DNA of 64,000 bases from Caldilineaceae bacterium (GCA_019637685.1 JAHBVF010000013.1:1-64000); one strand, 5' to 3'; positions 1 through 8,295 are shown, counted from the stretch's first letter. Notes: a model not told the origin generated them from the sequence alone. Program-made: numbers and translations.

Positions 1-133
1 TCAACCGACGTTTGCTAACCGGCTGGCTTATGGCTGAATAGTCACGAATTCGTGTGCCCAAAATGCTCTGACAGAAACTATAGCACGCATGTTCCACAAC
101 TTCAAGCGTACAACAACAATTGTCAACCGCTTG
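1..133. other. window edge, no gene seen
   Basis: No convincing gene. This stretch lies downstream of the isomerase-like gene and could belong to a gene outside the window. Confidence 0.4.
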
Positions 134-1006
134 TTAGAGGTGGGAAACCTTCAATGTTTCCGTCAGATAGCGGCAGTTGATCCCGATTTTGTCATCAACA
201 GAACCTTCGCCTTCGCCGGGGCGGGGCGGGTCGAGATCGAGGGTGATCCAGCCGTTGTAGCCCCGCTCCACCAGCATTGCCCAGATCGCCGGGTGATCGA
301 CGCCGCCAGCCCCCAGGTCCTTGTACAGAATCTCCTGCGCGTGCATCTCCTTCGTGGGCGTGGGGCCGGTGTAGCCCCGATACGACGCTTTGGAATCCTT
401 CCAGTGGACGGCAGCCAGTCGGTCGTAGTAATCGTCGATGAGCTGGACCGGGTCGCCGCCGCCCAGGTTGAGCTGCGCGGTGTCGGGAATCCAGGAGACA
501 ATCGCCGGATCGGTACGGTCGAGCAGCGCGCGCACCTCCTCTGGGCGTTCAATGGGTCCCCAGATGTGGGGGTGGGGGGCGATGGTTACGCCCATATCCA
601 GGGTTCGCTTGCCGATTTCGGTCACAGTTTCGGCAATGGCGGCAATATCCTCTGCCGTCGTCCCCTTCCCAGGGCGGCTCCCCATATTGATCTTGAAATG
701 GGTGCAGCCAAAGACCGTCAGGAAATCCCGGCAGAAGGCCACGTGATCGGCCACAGTTTCTGCGCGCTTGGACGGATCGATGAATTCTGTGGACTGACCA
801 GGCCCGCCATTGGAGGCGGTAATCAGCCGAATACTGTGCTCATCCAGAAGGTCCTTCAGCGCTTGGGGTCTGTCGAGCCAGGCGGTCAGGTGGCCGCGAT
901 AGGGTTCGACGCCCGGCAGCCCGTGCTTGGCGATCAATTGGACGGATTCAGCAGTGAAATCGCCAAAAATGGCACCACCCATAGCAAAGTGGATATTTGT
1001 GGACAC
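134..1006 (-). CDS. sugar phosphate isomerase/epimerase family protein (TIM barrel)
   Basis: A 290-residue protein of the xylose isomerase-like TIM-barrel family (IolE/hydroxypyruvate isomerase/sugar epimerase group). Typical family features are the strand HFKINMG (about residue 103), PHPH (144), WIPDTAQLN (172) and AVHWKDSK (199), which supply the His, Asp and Glu metal ligands of the barrel, and a C-terminal ITLDLD strand. The reading frame stays open for 77 further codons upstream, but I chose the GTG at 1006 because GGGAG sits seven bases before it and homology-like sequence begins there. The substrate is not deducible; a keto-sugar or inosose is the family norm. It stands alone, with no sugar operon beside it. 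Confidence 0.82.
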   Translation of the reverse strand: MSTNIHFAMGGAIFGDFTAESVQLIAKHGLPGVEPYRGHLTAWLDRPQALKDLLDEHSIRLITASNGGPGQSTEFIDPSKRAETVADHVAFCRDFLTVFGCTHFKINMGSRPGKGTTAEDIAAIAETVTEIGKRTLDMGVTIAPHPHIWGPIERPEEVRALLDRTDPAIVSWIPDTAQLNLGGGDPVQLIDDYYDRLAAVHWKDSKASYRGYTGPTPTKEMHAQEILYKDLGAGGVDHPAIWAMLVERGYNGWITLDLDPPRPGEGEGSVDDKIGINCRYLTETLKVSHL

Positions 1007-1407
1007 GATATTCTCCCGTTCGGTGATGTTGTCTACGTGGATTGCTCCGGTTGTCTTATTATTCCCATCAGAAAGAGGCAGTACAGAAAAGTTTTCGTAC
1101 GCGTATTCTGCGGAGGTACGTTTTGGCTGACAGGTGGAAAATGAGGTACAGGCCTGATCTGGCGGGTTTTCTGCCTCCATTTTACCGCCGAACACGCGCC
1201 TGGGCAAAGGGAAAATCGAATATCGCAGCCACAACATTTCTCGGTGGAGTCAGATGCGGGGCTACCAAAGCCCAATTCAGACGGCCACAGTAATGCCCCG
1301 ACGGGGCGGGGCTGGGCATTGCGTTGGATGGGAATGTGATCCTGCGCGGGTTAGGGGGTGTTGGGTCTCGGCACTATCGCCAACCCAGCCAATTCTGCCG
1401 GGAATGT
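1007..1407. other. intergenic, no gene seen
   Basis: About 400 bases. An open frame continues upstream of the isomerase-like gene but its translation looks unlike protein. A short GC-rich inverted repeat (GCCCCGACGGGGCGGGGC) lies near 1295-1313. Nothing else is recognisable. Confidence 0.4.
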
Positions 1408-1788
1408 TCAAGCCTGGGAGAAGCCATCGCCGTCGCGGATGAACTCGATGCGATTCCCAAAGGGATCGTCAGCGTAGAAACGGCGGACCTCAGCCAGCGT
1501 ATCGTCAGCGGTCAGCGCGACGCCGGCCTCCTTCAGTCTTTGCCGCAGCCCTTCCCAATCCGCCACCAGAAAAGCCGGGTGGGCCTTGCGCGCGGGCACA
1601 AAGTCGTCCTGCACACCCAAATGGACGATCACCCGGGGCGCTTCAAACCAGCACCCGCCGCGGGAGACCAGCGGTTCCGGTTTCGTCACTTCGGCGAGGC
1701 TCAAAAGCGCGGCGTAGAAACCGCGGGCACGTTCTTCCTCGCCGCGCGGCATTGCCAGTTGGATGTGATCAATTGCGGTCAGATACAC
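1408..1788 (-). CDS. VOC family (glyoxalase/bleomycin resistance-like) protein
   Basis: A 126-residue single-module vicinal oxygen chelate protein. It begins with the family pattern IDHIQLAMP (His8), has a second ligand-type His in VIVHLGVQ (56) and ends with DPFGNRIEFI (Glu115). The beta-alpha-beta-beta-beta paired motif is therefore complete. Family members bind a metal and act on glyoxal adducts, aromatic diols or antibiotics, or simply bind small molecules; the substrate here cannot be told. The GTG at 1788 is preceded by CGGAGA at a usable distance. It lies between unrelated genes on the same strand, with gaps on both sides, so it is probably monocistronic. Confidence 0.8.
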   Translation of the reverse strand: MYLTAIDHIQLAMPRGEEERARGFYAALLSLAEVTKPEPLVSRGGCWFEAPRVIVHLGVQDDFVPARKAHPAFLVADWEGLRQRLKEAGVALTADDTLAEVRRFYADDPFGNRIEFIRDGDGFSQA

Positions 1789-1922
1789 GCATATCTCCGG
1801 GAAGTGGGCAGTGGAGTAGGCTGGCTATGACTGTACATTCGTCCATTCCAGCCAGCGCCATCGGCTTGGGGAAGCAGGCGCGGTTGTGTGGCTGTGGAAT
1901 TGGCTCGTTCCAGAGGCAGCGG

Positions 1923-2594
1923 TCAGCCTTGGCGACGAACCATTTCGTTGATCCAAATCGGGGCGAAGGGGGACGTACACCCTTTGGACACAGGATAGTC
2001 CCGATAGATTCCCAACGCCTCCCCGATGGCCAGTGCGCGCCCGCGCTGCTGGGGGAAATGGATTCCGATTTGCGCCAGAGAGGTGTTCATCGTCCATTGC
2101 ACTTCGGGGGCCGCGCCCGCCATTTGCGACTCGATGCGGTCCAGAAGCGTGGGCAGGTCGATCCCGTCAGGATTCTTGACGATCCGCTCAGCGGTCAGAT
2201 TCCAGCCGGCCCGGGCCGCCATGGGATCGTCTGTTTCCATCCAGGCCAGACGCAGTGTCTCCTTGTCGGGATGTTTGTTGACGACATTGGAATTGAGCCA
2301 GTCGGCCACCTGTGTAAAGGTGACAGCACGCACCATTCGGTCCACTTCGTCGGCGGAGAGAAGCTTTGGCTTGAGCAGGAGGATGGCCAGGAGTTGGGCA
2401 TCCACAATCCCGGTCTCCCACAGGGCCAGGGCCAGTTCGTGGTTGCTCTTGATCTGCTTCGCCAGCTTGCGGATATCGCCCAGGCGGACGCCAAACTGCT
2501 TGTCGCCCGCGCCCTTCCTGGCATTCTGCGCACGCGTTCTTTCGCTGCCCAGGGCTTCGAGCTGCGTGAGTGCTTCCTGAAGGTTCATTGTCAT
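1923..2594 (-). CDS. DNA alkylation repair protein, AlkD-like HEAT-repeat family
   Basis: About 223 residues, helical throughout, resembling the AlkD/AlkC-type HEAT-like repeat glycosylase family. Examples are FGVRLGDIRKLAKQIK near residue 35, then the AdWLNSNVVNKHPDK helix pair, and a C-terminal VSKGCTSPFAPIWINEMV segment seen in the family's shorter members. The expected role is excision of alkylated bases such as 3-methyladenine or 7-methylguanine. The start is uncertain: GTG at 2603 lies only two bases after GAGGAG, while ATG at 2594 has the better spacing of eleven. No repair partner gene adjoins it. Confidence 0.75.
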   Translation of the reverse strand: MTMNLQEALTQLEALGSERTRAQNARKGAGDKQFGVRLGDIRKLAKQIKSNHELALALWETGIVDAQLLAILLLKPKLLSADEVDRMVRAVTFTQVADWLNSNVVNKHPDKETLRLAWMETDDPMAARAGWNLTAERIVKNPDGIDLPTLLDRIESQMAGAAPEVQWTMNTSLAQIGIHFPQQRGRALAIGEALGIYRDYPVSKGCTSPFAPIWINEMVRRQG

Positions 2595-2982
2595 AAAATG
2601 CACATCTCCTCATCGGGAATGCGGTTGAGTGCGTCCAGATTGAGCGTATCGTCCAGCCTATCCTGCTTCTCCCCTGCGCCACAACCCGCCAAAACCATCC
2701 TGTTCCAACAGCGCGCTGGAGTCGATAAAGCATGTTCGTAGCGTACGCGTCCCAGGCGGTGGGGCTTGTGTGGGGGAAAGTGATTTCATCGTAGACCTTT
2801 GAACGGTAGTTGAAGTTGGACACGATAGGCGAGAAACGAGCGAGAATCTCGGATTCTTTTCATGGATTATACGATTCTATTTATCTACAGTCAAAGACGG
2901 CTAAAATCGCGCCAGCAGCTGGCAACCACCCTAACCTGTCCTGATAACAACTGGTATCTCTCCGGTTTCTGCAACTTTCGTG
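2595..2982. other. intergenic, no gene seen
   Basis: About 390 bases between the AlkD-like gene and the decayed gene at 2983-3293. A minus-strand open frame overlaps this stretch, but its translation resembles no family that I know and continues into the shadow of the AlkD-like gene. Composition becomes AT-rich around 2850-2960. Confidence 0.4.
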
Positions 2983-3293
2983 TCAGGCTTCCTCGATCCA
3001 CGGAAAGCCATTCGGGTTGGCCCGCGCCCGCTCTCGCTGGACCTGGTCGTCGTGCCCCCGCATCTGGTCAAGGAATAGGAAATCCGCAGGAGCCACACTG
3101 CGTTTTACAAGGGATTTGGTTTGTTATCCGCCAGATAGCAGAGGAACTGCCAACGGGGTGTGGGCAGGGAATAGGATATTTCACCCGCGTCAGGAGCCGA
3201 TGTGATCTCTGTCCAGAGGGTTTCATAGGCTGCGACAGTCGCAGGATCAAGTCGGAGCGGCGGCCGCGGAAGATAGTAGTCAGGCAAGTGCAT
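2983..3293 (-). pseudogene. small unknown gene broken by a frameshift
   Basis: An ATG at 3293 has a strong AAGGAGA site seven bases upstream and opens a 62-residue frame (MHLPDYYLPRPPLRLDP... ending YLADNKPNPL). Directly after the stop at 3105, another frame carries protein-like sequence, FLFLDQMRGHDDQVQRERA then NPNGFPWIEEA, ending at 2983. Read together they look like one roughly 100-residue remnant of a longer protein with a frame break, and probably a deletion, near 3105-3115. I do not recognise the family. It follows the membrane sensor gene by 24 bases and may share its transcript. A genuine 62-residue protein is the alternative. Confidence 0.45.
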
Positions 3294-3317
3294 AGGGGTC
3301 TCCTTGTTTGTGTAGAT

Positions 3318-4895
3318 TTATGTTGATTCGTTCGGTGCTATCGCGGGGACCCGTATCTGTTCCATCGCACTGCTCTCGGCATTGTACGCGTCTGGCAGAT
3401 AGGTGAGACCGTTGACAGGCCCTGTTGTTCCGATGGCGGAATCGGTCAGGCGCAAGACCTGGGCCACCCGGGCAATGGCGCAGCGCAGGGCCCGCCGTTC
3501 GCGTGAGCTATAGACGGTCCCGTCTTCCTGATGGCCCAGATGGAGAAAACCGATGGGTTCACCGTCTTGCTCTTTGAGGGGCAACTGAATGCCGCTGTTT
3601 TCGTCCTGCCACTCTGGGGTGGCAAAGATAAGCTGCAACACGCCGTGACGACACAGATAGATCGCGCCTCCTCTGGCCCCGTAGGCCAGAATCGCACTCT
3701 CCGCCAGACGTCGGGAGATTGTGAGGGGATCGATGATATCGGCCACCTGTTGCACCTGCGCATCGAAGGCCAGCAGTTGCTTCATCAGGTCCGGCTTCTC
3801 TTTGAACTGTTTGTCTACCAAGCTCTGCAGGCTGCTCTTCAACGGCGTGTAGGTCACCGTCAGAATGAATCCGGTCAGCACCACTGCGGCGTCGGACTTC
3901 TGACCGGTCACACCCACAAACAACTTCTGTGAAACAGTCATCACCACAGAATAGAGACCGGCCAAAAGGGTCGTCAGCGGCACATAGACAAGCGTGCGGT
4001 TGAGCAGCAGGTTGATATTCCACAGCCGGTAGCGCAGGATGGAGGCAGCGATGGTGACGGGAACGAGCATCAGCGAGAGGGCTTCGCAGAAATTCGTCAG
4101 CAGATGGGCCAGTGTGCCTGGCGTCTCCATAGCCGGAAACCAGATGGTGCCGCCAAAGCCCGCCACACAGATCACCAACACCAATTGCAGCAGGCCGATC
4201 GTCACCCAACGGGATTGGAGCCGTTGGATTGGCGAGGAAGCGCAGCGGTAGCGATAAATCTGCAAACCGGCGCAGGCTACCAGCAGAAAGACAAAAATCA
4301 GCGCCAGGAACAAAGCCCCCGGCGCGTCCATATCCCACTCCGGATTGACCAACACATAGTAGGGAACAATAATTACCGCCCACAGCCCAACAGGCCAGCG
4401 CGTCCAGCGGGGCACGAAGCGGCCATCGGGAAATGTGCAGCATACCACCAGAAAGAGGACATAACCAGTGACGGACATCAGATCGACGAGGAGTCGGCCC
4501 ACCGGGTGCAGCTCGCGCAGGGCCTCCATAAAATCGGTCATAAAGACGCCGACGAGGAGTAGGGTCAGGGAGACAAGCAGCGCGCCCCGATCCCGGGGGC
4601 GCGCCCAGAAGATGAGCGCGGCCACGCCCAGATAGATGAGCGCGATTGCCACCACCAGGGCTGTGTTGTAGGCCGCGTAGAAGGAGGCCGACAGCCCCAG
4701 GGCTTCCAGCGCGGCCACGCCCGCTGGCGTCAGCCGGTCCACACTGCACACTTCCTCCTCGCAGACGGTCACCAGCCGGGTGTATCCGTTCCAGGAGCCG
4801 CTGATCAGTGCGTTGATGGCCAGCAGGGCAAACAGATACCAGAAGAGCCGCAAAGCCGGTATCCAGCGCCCGCTGGACGGGGGAATACTTTTCAT
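3318..4895 (-). CDS. multi-pass membrane sensor with cytoplasmic GAF-like tail, no kinase domain
   Basis: A 525-residue membrane protein. After a short N-terminus come a first TM (about 15-35), a roughly 50-residue external loop with two cysteines, and about seven to eight further TM segments to residue 320. The soluble C-terminal half (370-500) resembles a GAF domain: YGARGGAIYLC, then LPLKEQDGEPIGFLHLG, then SSRERRALRCAIARVAQVLRL. This architecture is common upstream of histidine kinases in Chloroflexota, but no HisKA or HATPase domain follows, so the protein may sense and signal through a partner. The ATG at 4895 follows AGGAGGGAG. A degenerate copy of its C-terminus occurs at 8539-8721. 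Confidence 0.7.
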   Translation of the reverse strand: MKSIPPSSGRWIPALRLFWYLFALLAINALISGSWNGYTRLVTVCEEEVCSVDRLTPAGVAALEALGLSASFYAAYNTALVVAIALIYLGVAALIFWARPRDRGALLVSLTLLLVGVFMTDFMEALRELHPVGRLLVDLMSVTGYVLFLVVCCTFPDGRFVPRWTRWPVGLWAVIIVPYYVLVNPEWDMDAPGALFLALIFVFLLVACAGLQIYRYRCASSPIQRLQSRWVTIGLLQLVLVICVAGFGGTIWFPAMETPGTLAHLLTNFCEALSLMLVPVTIAASILRYRLWNINLLLNRTLVYVPLTTLLAGLYSVVMTVSQKLFVGVTGQKSDAAVVLTGFILTVTYTPLKSSLQSLVDKQFKEKPDLMKQLLAFDAQVQQVADIIDPLTISRRLAESAILAYGARGGAIYLCRHGVLQLIFATPEWQDENSGIQLPLKEQDGEPIGFLHLGHQEDGTVYSSRERRALRCAIARVAQVLRLTDSAIGTTGPVNGLTYLPDAYNAESSAMEQIRVPAIAPNEST

Positions 4896-5268
4896 CCGCT
4901 TCTCCCTCCTACGCTGCCGCGGCGACACAGACCTTTGCCGTGGGCCTGTGCCACTGGCCCACGGCGTACCTCAGCGCCGCTGGATATACAATAGCAGGCC
5001 AAGAGTTTGGCAAGCGTTTCGTCGCCCGTTTGGTCTGTGGGGTGTCAATCTGATCCGCGCAAACTGGGATCAGAGAAGCGGGGAGAAATGGGAGAGACGG
5101 GAAGGAGACGGTCGTTCTTCATCCAGCCCAGGGAGAGGGCCGTGCCCCGCTGAATGCACAGGTCACGCAGGGGCGTGGGGTGTGTCGTCGGCGGTGTGTC
5201 AGATGTTCCGATGTTCGTCGAGGCGTTTGGTGGGGTAGGGTGTATCGGAAAAGCGAGTCACAGCCCAT
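4896..5268. other. intergenic with a repeated block
   Basis: About 370 bases without a supportable gene. It contains one copy of a roughly 55-base block (5118-5175) repeated at 5991-6050. Otherwise nothing is recognised. Confidence 0.5.
5118..5175. repeat. intergenic direct repeat, copy 1
   Basis: The block around CCAGCCCAGGGAGAGGGCC and the following GTGCCCCGCTGAATGCACA recurs with a few substitutions at 5991-6050. The two copies bracket the PIN toxin-antitoxin pair in the same orientation. Confidence 0.6.
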
Positions 5269-5682
5269 CTACCAGGCTTGGAGGAAGTCACGAGGGGATA
5301 GAATCGCGATGCCGTGATAAGGCGCAAGCTCCAGCAGATCACGATCTCCACTGACAATGCAAATAGCTGCCCCGGTCATGGCAAGTTCCAAAAACTTGTT
5401 GTCTTTTGCATCGCGACAATCAGTGACGACTATCGTCACATCCAGGATGTGAACTGTGCTGATATAGGCTGACAGGAAGCGCAATCGTTCTTCTTCGTGG
5501 AGATAGCGGTCGAACTTGGGACGCCGCAGGACATCGTCAAGTTCGTCGAGAGTGGCTTGAGAAGCGAGAACTGAACCAACCGCCAACGCGTGGTCAAAGG
5601 CTTGTCGTGAGATCGAGCGAGGGAGAAGGAGGGCGCTAACGATCGTATTGGTATCCAAGACGATACCGATGCTACTCGTCAC
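5269..5682 (-). CDS. PIN-domain toxin of a type II toxin-antitoxin pair
   Basis: A 137-residue PIN-domain ribonuclease of the 'putative toxin-antitoxin system toxin component, PIN family' type. The acidic catalytic set is visible: Asp10 in VLDTNTIVSA, Glu47 in TLDELDDVL, Asp91/Asp94 in CRDAKDNKFLELA, and Asp113/Asp115 in SGDRDLLEL. The family cleaves RNA, often tRNA or mRNA, in a Mg-dependent way until it is neutralised by its antitoxin. The start overlaps the end of the upstream antitoxin gene by 11 bases, the usual translationally coupled arrangement. The target RNA is unknown. Confidence 0.87.
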   Translation of the reverse strand: MTSSIGIVLDTNTIVSALLLPRSISRQAFDHALAVGSVLASQATLDELDDVLRRPKFDRYLHEEERLRFLSAYISTVHILDVTIVVTDCRDAKDNKFLELAMTGAAICIVSGDRDLLELAPYHGIAILSPRDFLQAW

Positions 5683-5899
5683 GAAGTATGTCCTCGAGGA
5701 TTTCCGCAGTCAATCCTCTGGCTTCCGCCTGCGCGCCAATTGCATCCATCACTTCGCTCAAAGATTGCCGGGGCAGGTCGGCCAACTCACGCAGGCGGAG
5801 GCGGAGAAGAATCTGCATCTTCTGCTGGTCGTGTGATGACGCTGCAAAGTAGACCTGTGCGGTTGTAGCATCGAGCGGAATGCTAATGGTTGTGTCCAT
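5672..5899 (-). CDS. antitoxin partner of the PIN toxin
   Basis: A 75-residue protein with a short beta-prone N-terminus (TTISIPLDATTAQVYF) and a helical C-terminus (LSEVMDAIGAQAEARGLTAEILEDILRDE). This shape suits small antitoxins whose C-terminal helix wraps the PIN active site. The ATG at 5899 was chosen because AAAGGAGTT lies about ten bases upstream; the frame is open a little further. It precedes and overlaps the toxin gene by 11 bases. Antitoxins of this kind commonly repress their own promoter, but no operator is evident here. The assignment rests on context more than on motif. Confidence 0.75.
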   Translation of the reverse strand: MDTTISIPLDATTAQVYFAASSHDQQKMQILLRLRLRELADLPRQSLSEVMDAIGAQAEARGLTAEILEDILRDE

Positions 5900-5990
5900 G
5901 TTATGTGAACTCCTTTCCAATCTTATCCTCACAACTGGCAAAGGCAATTATAGCACACTGTCTCAACGGGGAATACAGCGAAGCATCCTT

Positions 5991-6050
5991 TTCACCCAGC
6001 CCAGAGAGAGGGCCGTGCCCCGGTGAATGCACAAGTGGCGCAACCCGGTG
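5991..6050. repeat. intergenic direct repeat, copy 2
   Basis: Second copy of the 5118-5175 block, beginning CACCCAGCCCAGAGAGAGGG and continuing CCGTGCCCCGGTGAATGCAC. Confidence 0.6.
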
Positions 6051-6317
6051 GGTCAGGATGTGGACCGGCACGCCGGAGTGGGGATGGGTGGCGGAGGTAA
6101 ACAGGGACTGTGGGTAAAGTCGAAAGTAGTGGTCATTTCGTGACCTTTAGGAAAGGAATGGCTGGTTCGCTGCCTTGCAAAGAGTCGAACGCAGCTCTGG
6201 AGTTGCGCTCGCAGGACCACCGTAACAATAAGACCGAGCGTGGCTGGCCCGGCGCTGAAGGTCATTTGCAGTGGTTCCAGATCGGTCAATGGCTGGGCTG
6301 CCCAAACCATTGCTAAA

Positions 6318-6471
6318 CAACTAGTGCATGACCAAAAAGATATTGATAGGCATGTAGCAGTCGATTTCTGCACCTTTCTTCTTTAGTCAAAGTGGGCAAA
6401 TTGGCCGGAAAACTCTGCCGAAAATAATCTCGCTATCACCTATCAGAACAATTTTGTTCGTGCACTAGTTG
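6318..6471. mobile_element. MITE-like element with about 30-base terminal inverted repeats
   Basis: The left end starts CAACTAGTGCATGACCAAAA and continues to TTGATAGG. Read on the opposite strand, the right end starts CAACTAGTGCACGAACAAAA and continues to CTGATAGG. About 33 bases match with few differences. The 90-base interior has no ORF. The length, non-coding interior and imperfect terminal inverted repeats fit a non-autonomous transposon. No transposase with matching ends is in the window. Confidence 0.65.
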
Positions 6472-6510
6472 AGAGTAGTGTAAAAATCAGGCTCTAACTT
6501 ACTACTGCAC

Positions 6511-6978
6511 TTACTTCTTCCGTTGTTGCTGCAATACATATGCAGCTGCGGCGGCTTCCTCTTGCCTACGCCGTTCTGCTGCTTCTGCTTGCAACTTTTG
6601 CTCTCCCTGCGCAATTAAGTCAGGGCGTACTTGTACAATGGGCCATGGAGTATTCGTATTCCAACTCCATTTGTAGCCACACAAAGCACAGGAGTAGGAA
6701 TAAGTATTGGTTTGAGTGTTAGGCCTTTTGCCACTGACCTTAAAACCACCGCAATTTGGACACTGCCGCTGCTGTTGATCAATCAACTCGCTCTCAAGTG
6801 GCTTTCCAAAAGCTCCAAGAAAAACAAATAGCGCTACAATGGGACCAAGACCGACAAGCGATGTAAAAAAAATGACCACGACTGCTGAATCGTTTCCTCT
6901 GCTTGACGCGTAATTAGCTGCGAATATCGGCCAGATGATGTAAACTACTGGAATCGCGATAACCAACAATTCACCCAT
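6511..6978 (-). CDS. small membrane protein with zinc ribbon, function unknown
   Basis: A 155-residue protein. Two N-terminal hydrophobic segments (about 4-22 and 31-56) are followed by a four-cysteine zinc ribbon: CPNCGGFKVSGK at 73/76 and CALCGYKW at 97/100. A charged, glutamine- and alanine-rich coiled tail (about 125-155) ends in QQQRKK. The ribbon would face the cytoplasm if both segments span the membrane. The ATG has an ideal AAGGAG seven to eight bases upstream, so it is surely translated. Composition is lower in GC than the neighbours, which hints at acquisition. I do not recognise a named family. Confidence 0.7.
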   Translation of the reverse strand: MGELLVIAIPVVYIIWPIFAANYASSRGNDSAVVVIFFTSLVGLGPIVALFVFLGAFGKPLESELIDQQQRQCPNCGGFKVSGKRPNTQTNTYSYSCALCGYKWSWNTNTPWPIVQVRPDLIAQGEQKLQAEAAERRRQEEAAAAAYVLQQQRKK

Positions 6979-7200
6979 TTGACACTCCTTGCAAGTCTCA
7001 GGCGCTTCTGTGCTTGATGGTCGATTCGGCTTGCCCAGTAGCTCGAGGGGAGACGCAAATATTAGATGGCAGATCTGCCCCGGTGCGGCTGACAGATTTG
7101 GGCGTCAGGATTAAATATTACATTACGCCAACTATACAACACTGCGTTCTCAGAGTCAATAGTGAATTTTCGATCTCTACCTTTCCTCCTACTGAATCAC
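6979..7200. other. intergenic, no gene seen
   Basis: About 220 bases upstream of the zinc-ribbon gene; AT-richer than average. No motif beyond the ribosome site of that gene is recognised. Confidence 0.4.
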
Positions 7201-7440
7201 TCAATCCCCCGCCACCGGCTCCTCCACCGAAACCACCGCACCAACGGGCAACTCCGGCAGTACGTCCAGATGCCACCACTGGCGCTCCGGCGTATGGTCC
7301 CCGTTCGCTGCTTTCACATCAAACGGGCTGCGTGTACTCTCGGCAACTTCAACTGGCTCCACGTCGGACAAGTGCTCGGCTGCGTTTGCCAGAACCCGTA
7401 GCGCCTCACTGACCGCTTTGCATATGAAAATCGCAAGCGC
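7201..7440 (-). pseudogene. fragment sharing the C-terminal tail of the 7592-7924 protein
   Basis: A minus-strand frame ending at 7201 reads EALRVLANAAEHLSDVEPVE and ends TPERQWWHLDVLPELPVGAV then VSVEEPVAGD. The last 27 residues closely match the tail of the 110-residue protein at 7592-7924 (RWWWHLDVLAELPAGAVVSV). The frame has no ATG, GTG or TTG after its last upstream stop, although a GAGGAG lies just there, so the 5' end appears shifted or lost. I read it as a decayed paralogue of a gene in this unknown family. Confidence 0.5.
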
Positions 7441-7528
7441 ACTATAAGTCTCCTCTCAACAGTTGTCAAACGCCTATCGAGTACCAAACACTCCCTCACC
7501 TCACGTTTCACGCCTTTCTCCCCCCTCC

Positions 7529-7572
7529 CCCCCACCTGACCAGCTCCAACGCCCCCACGCGTGGGGCGAAGA
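7529..7572. repeat. palindromic intergenic repeat, copy 1
   Basis: A C-rich run and CCACCTGACCAGCTCCAACG lead into the perfect palindrome CCCCACGCGTGGGG (7553-7566) and then CGAAGAAT. The same block recurs at 8409-8455, and a weaker relative lies near 8805-8845. Confidence 0.6.
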
Positions 7573-7591
7573 ATCGCCGCGCCGCAAGCAC

Positions 7592-7924
7592 TCAATCCCC
7601 CGCCACCGTCTCCTCCACAGAAACCACCGCGCCCGCGGGCAGTTCCGCCAGCACGTCCAGATGCCACCACCAGCGCTCTGGTGCAATGCCCTTCTCCTGA
7701 CGCCGTTGGGCCAGGTCGACGAAGCGAGAAAGCTCCGCGTGGAAGAGGGCCGCCTGACGCAACAGCTGCCTGTCACTGACAGCGAGGACCTCCCGTTCCC
7801 CTGGCGTGAGCAGCCCTGCCTGCTCTGCCAACTGATCGCGGATCAGCAGCATTTCCAGCATCTCGGCTCCGCTGACTCTGGGAAACTCCACATCGATCTG
7901 ATAATGCTTCAATAGACGGTTCAT
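7592..7924 (-). CDS. unknown small protein, second gene of a coupled pair
   Basis: A 110-residue protein that I do not recognise. It is mostly helical: MNRLLKHYQIDVEF, then EMLEMLLIRDQLAEQAGLLTP, then DRQLLRQAALFHAELSRFVDL. It ends in a Trp-rich segment ERWWWHLDVLAELP followed by GAVVSVEETVAGD. Its ATG overlaps the stop of the upstream 126-residue gene by four bases (7921-7924), so the two are translationally coupled. The C-terminal 27 residues recur in the fragment at 7201-7440. A toxin-antitoxin or chaperone-client pair is conceivable from size and layout, but no motif supports a specific function. Confidence 0.65.
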   Translation of the reverse strand: MNRLLKHYQIDVEFPRVSGAEMLEMLLIRDQLAEQAGLLTPGEREVLAVSDRQLLRQAALFHAELSRFVDLAQRRQEKGIAPERWWWHLDVLAELPAGAVVSVEETVAGD

Positions 7925-8295
7925 TGTTCCAACTCCTGCAACAAGCCAAGCCGTTCAAAACGGGGATCGGCAAAATAGTCTTGCGGCTGTTCCACCAGAA
8001 AAGCCGTTTCTATTCCGCCGCTCCTATCCAACATTACAAGCCACACCGCGTTAGCGACAGTATCAACAACGGTTGGATATACATTCTCACGAAACGTAAA
8101 GAGATAAACTACTGCGGTAGGTTCGCCAAGAATCCGGTGGATGAGAACCTCGTACTCTGCCAGCCCACTTCCTCGCGGCAGGTGTCCCAGACGGATTCGT
8201 TTGGCCAGGTGTTCGTCTGCTTTGCCAGCCCGCCAGCGCAGAGATCGACGCGCGGAGCGAATAGCAGACATCACGTAAGCGGTTTCGTTGTTCAT
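7921..8295 (-). CDS. unknown small protein, first gene of a coupled pair
   Basis: About 124 residues. The N-terminus is basic and helical (SAIRSARRSLRWRAGKADEH). A more hydrophobic, beta-prone core follows (AEYEVLIHRILGEPTAVVYL, then NAVWLVMLDRSGGIETAFLV), ending in RFERLGLLQELEQ. The alternating strands and short length are compatible with a small RelE- or Cdi-like fold, but no catalytic signature can be named. Start: ATG at 8295, with GTG at 8301 as the alternative and only a weak ribosome site. It overlaps the following 110-residue gene by four bases. Function is unknown. Confidence 0.6.
   Translation of the reverse strand: MNNETAYVMSAIRSARRSLRWRAGKADEHLAKRIRLGHLPRGSGLAEYEVLIHRILGEPTAVVYLFTFRENVYPTVVDTVANAVWLVMLDRSGGIETAFLVEQPQDYFADPRFERLGLLQELEQ

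Larger units (their letters stand above)
5900..6510. other. intergenic with repeat and MITE-like element
   Basis: About 610 bases upstream of the antitoxin gene with no credible gene. It holds copy 2 of the 55-base direct repeat (5991-6050) and a 154-base element with terminal inverted repeats (6318-6471). Confidence 0.55.

Noticed and set aside
89..1144. Plus-strand open frame of 351 codons
   Set aside because: It lies opposite the isomerase-like gene, and its translation has no family pattern; it is an antisense shadow of a GC-rich gene.
5269..5899. Considering the PIN pair as part of a larger defence island
   Set aside because: The neighbours are an ordinary sensor gene and repeats; no other defence gene adjoins it.
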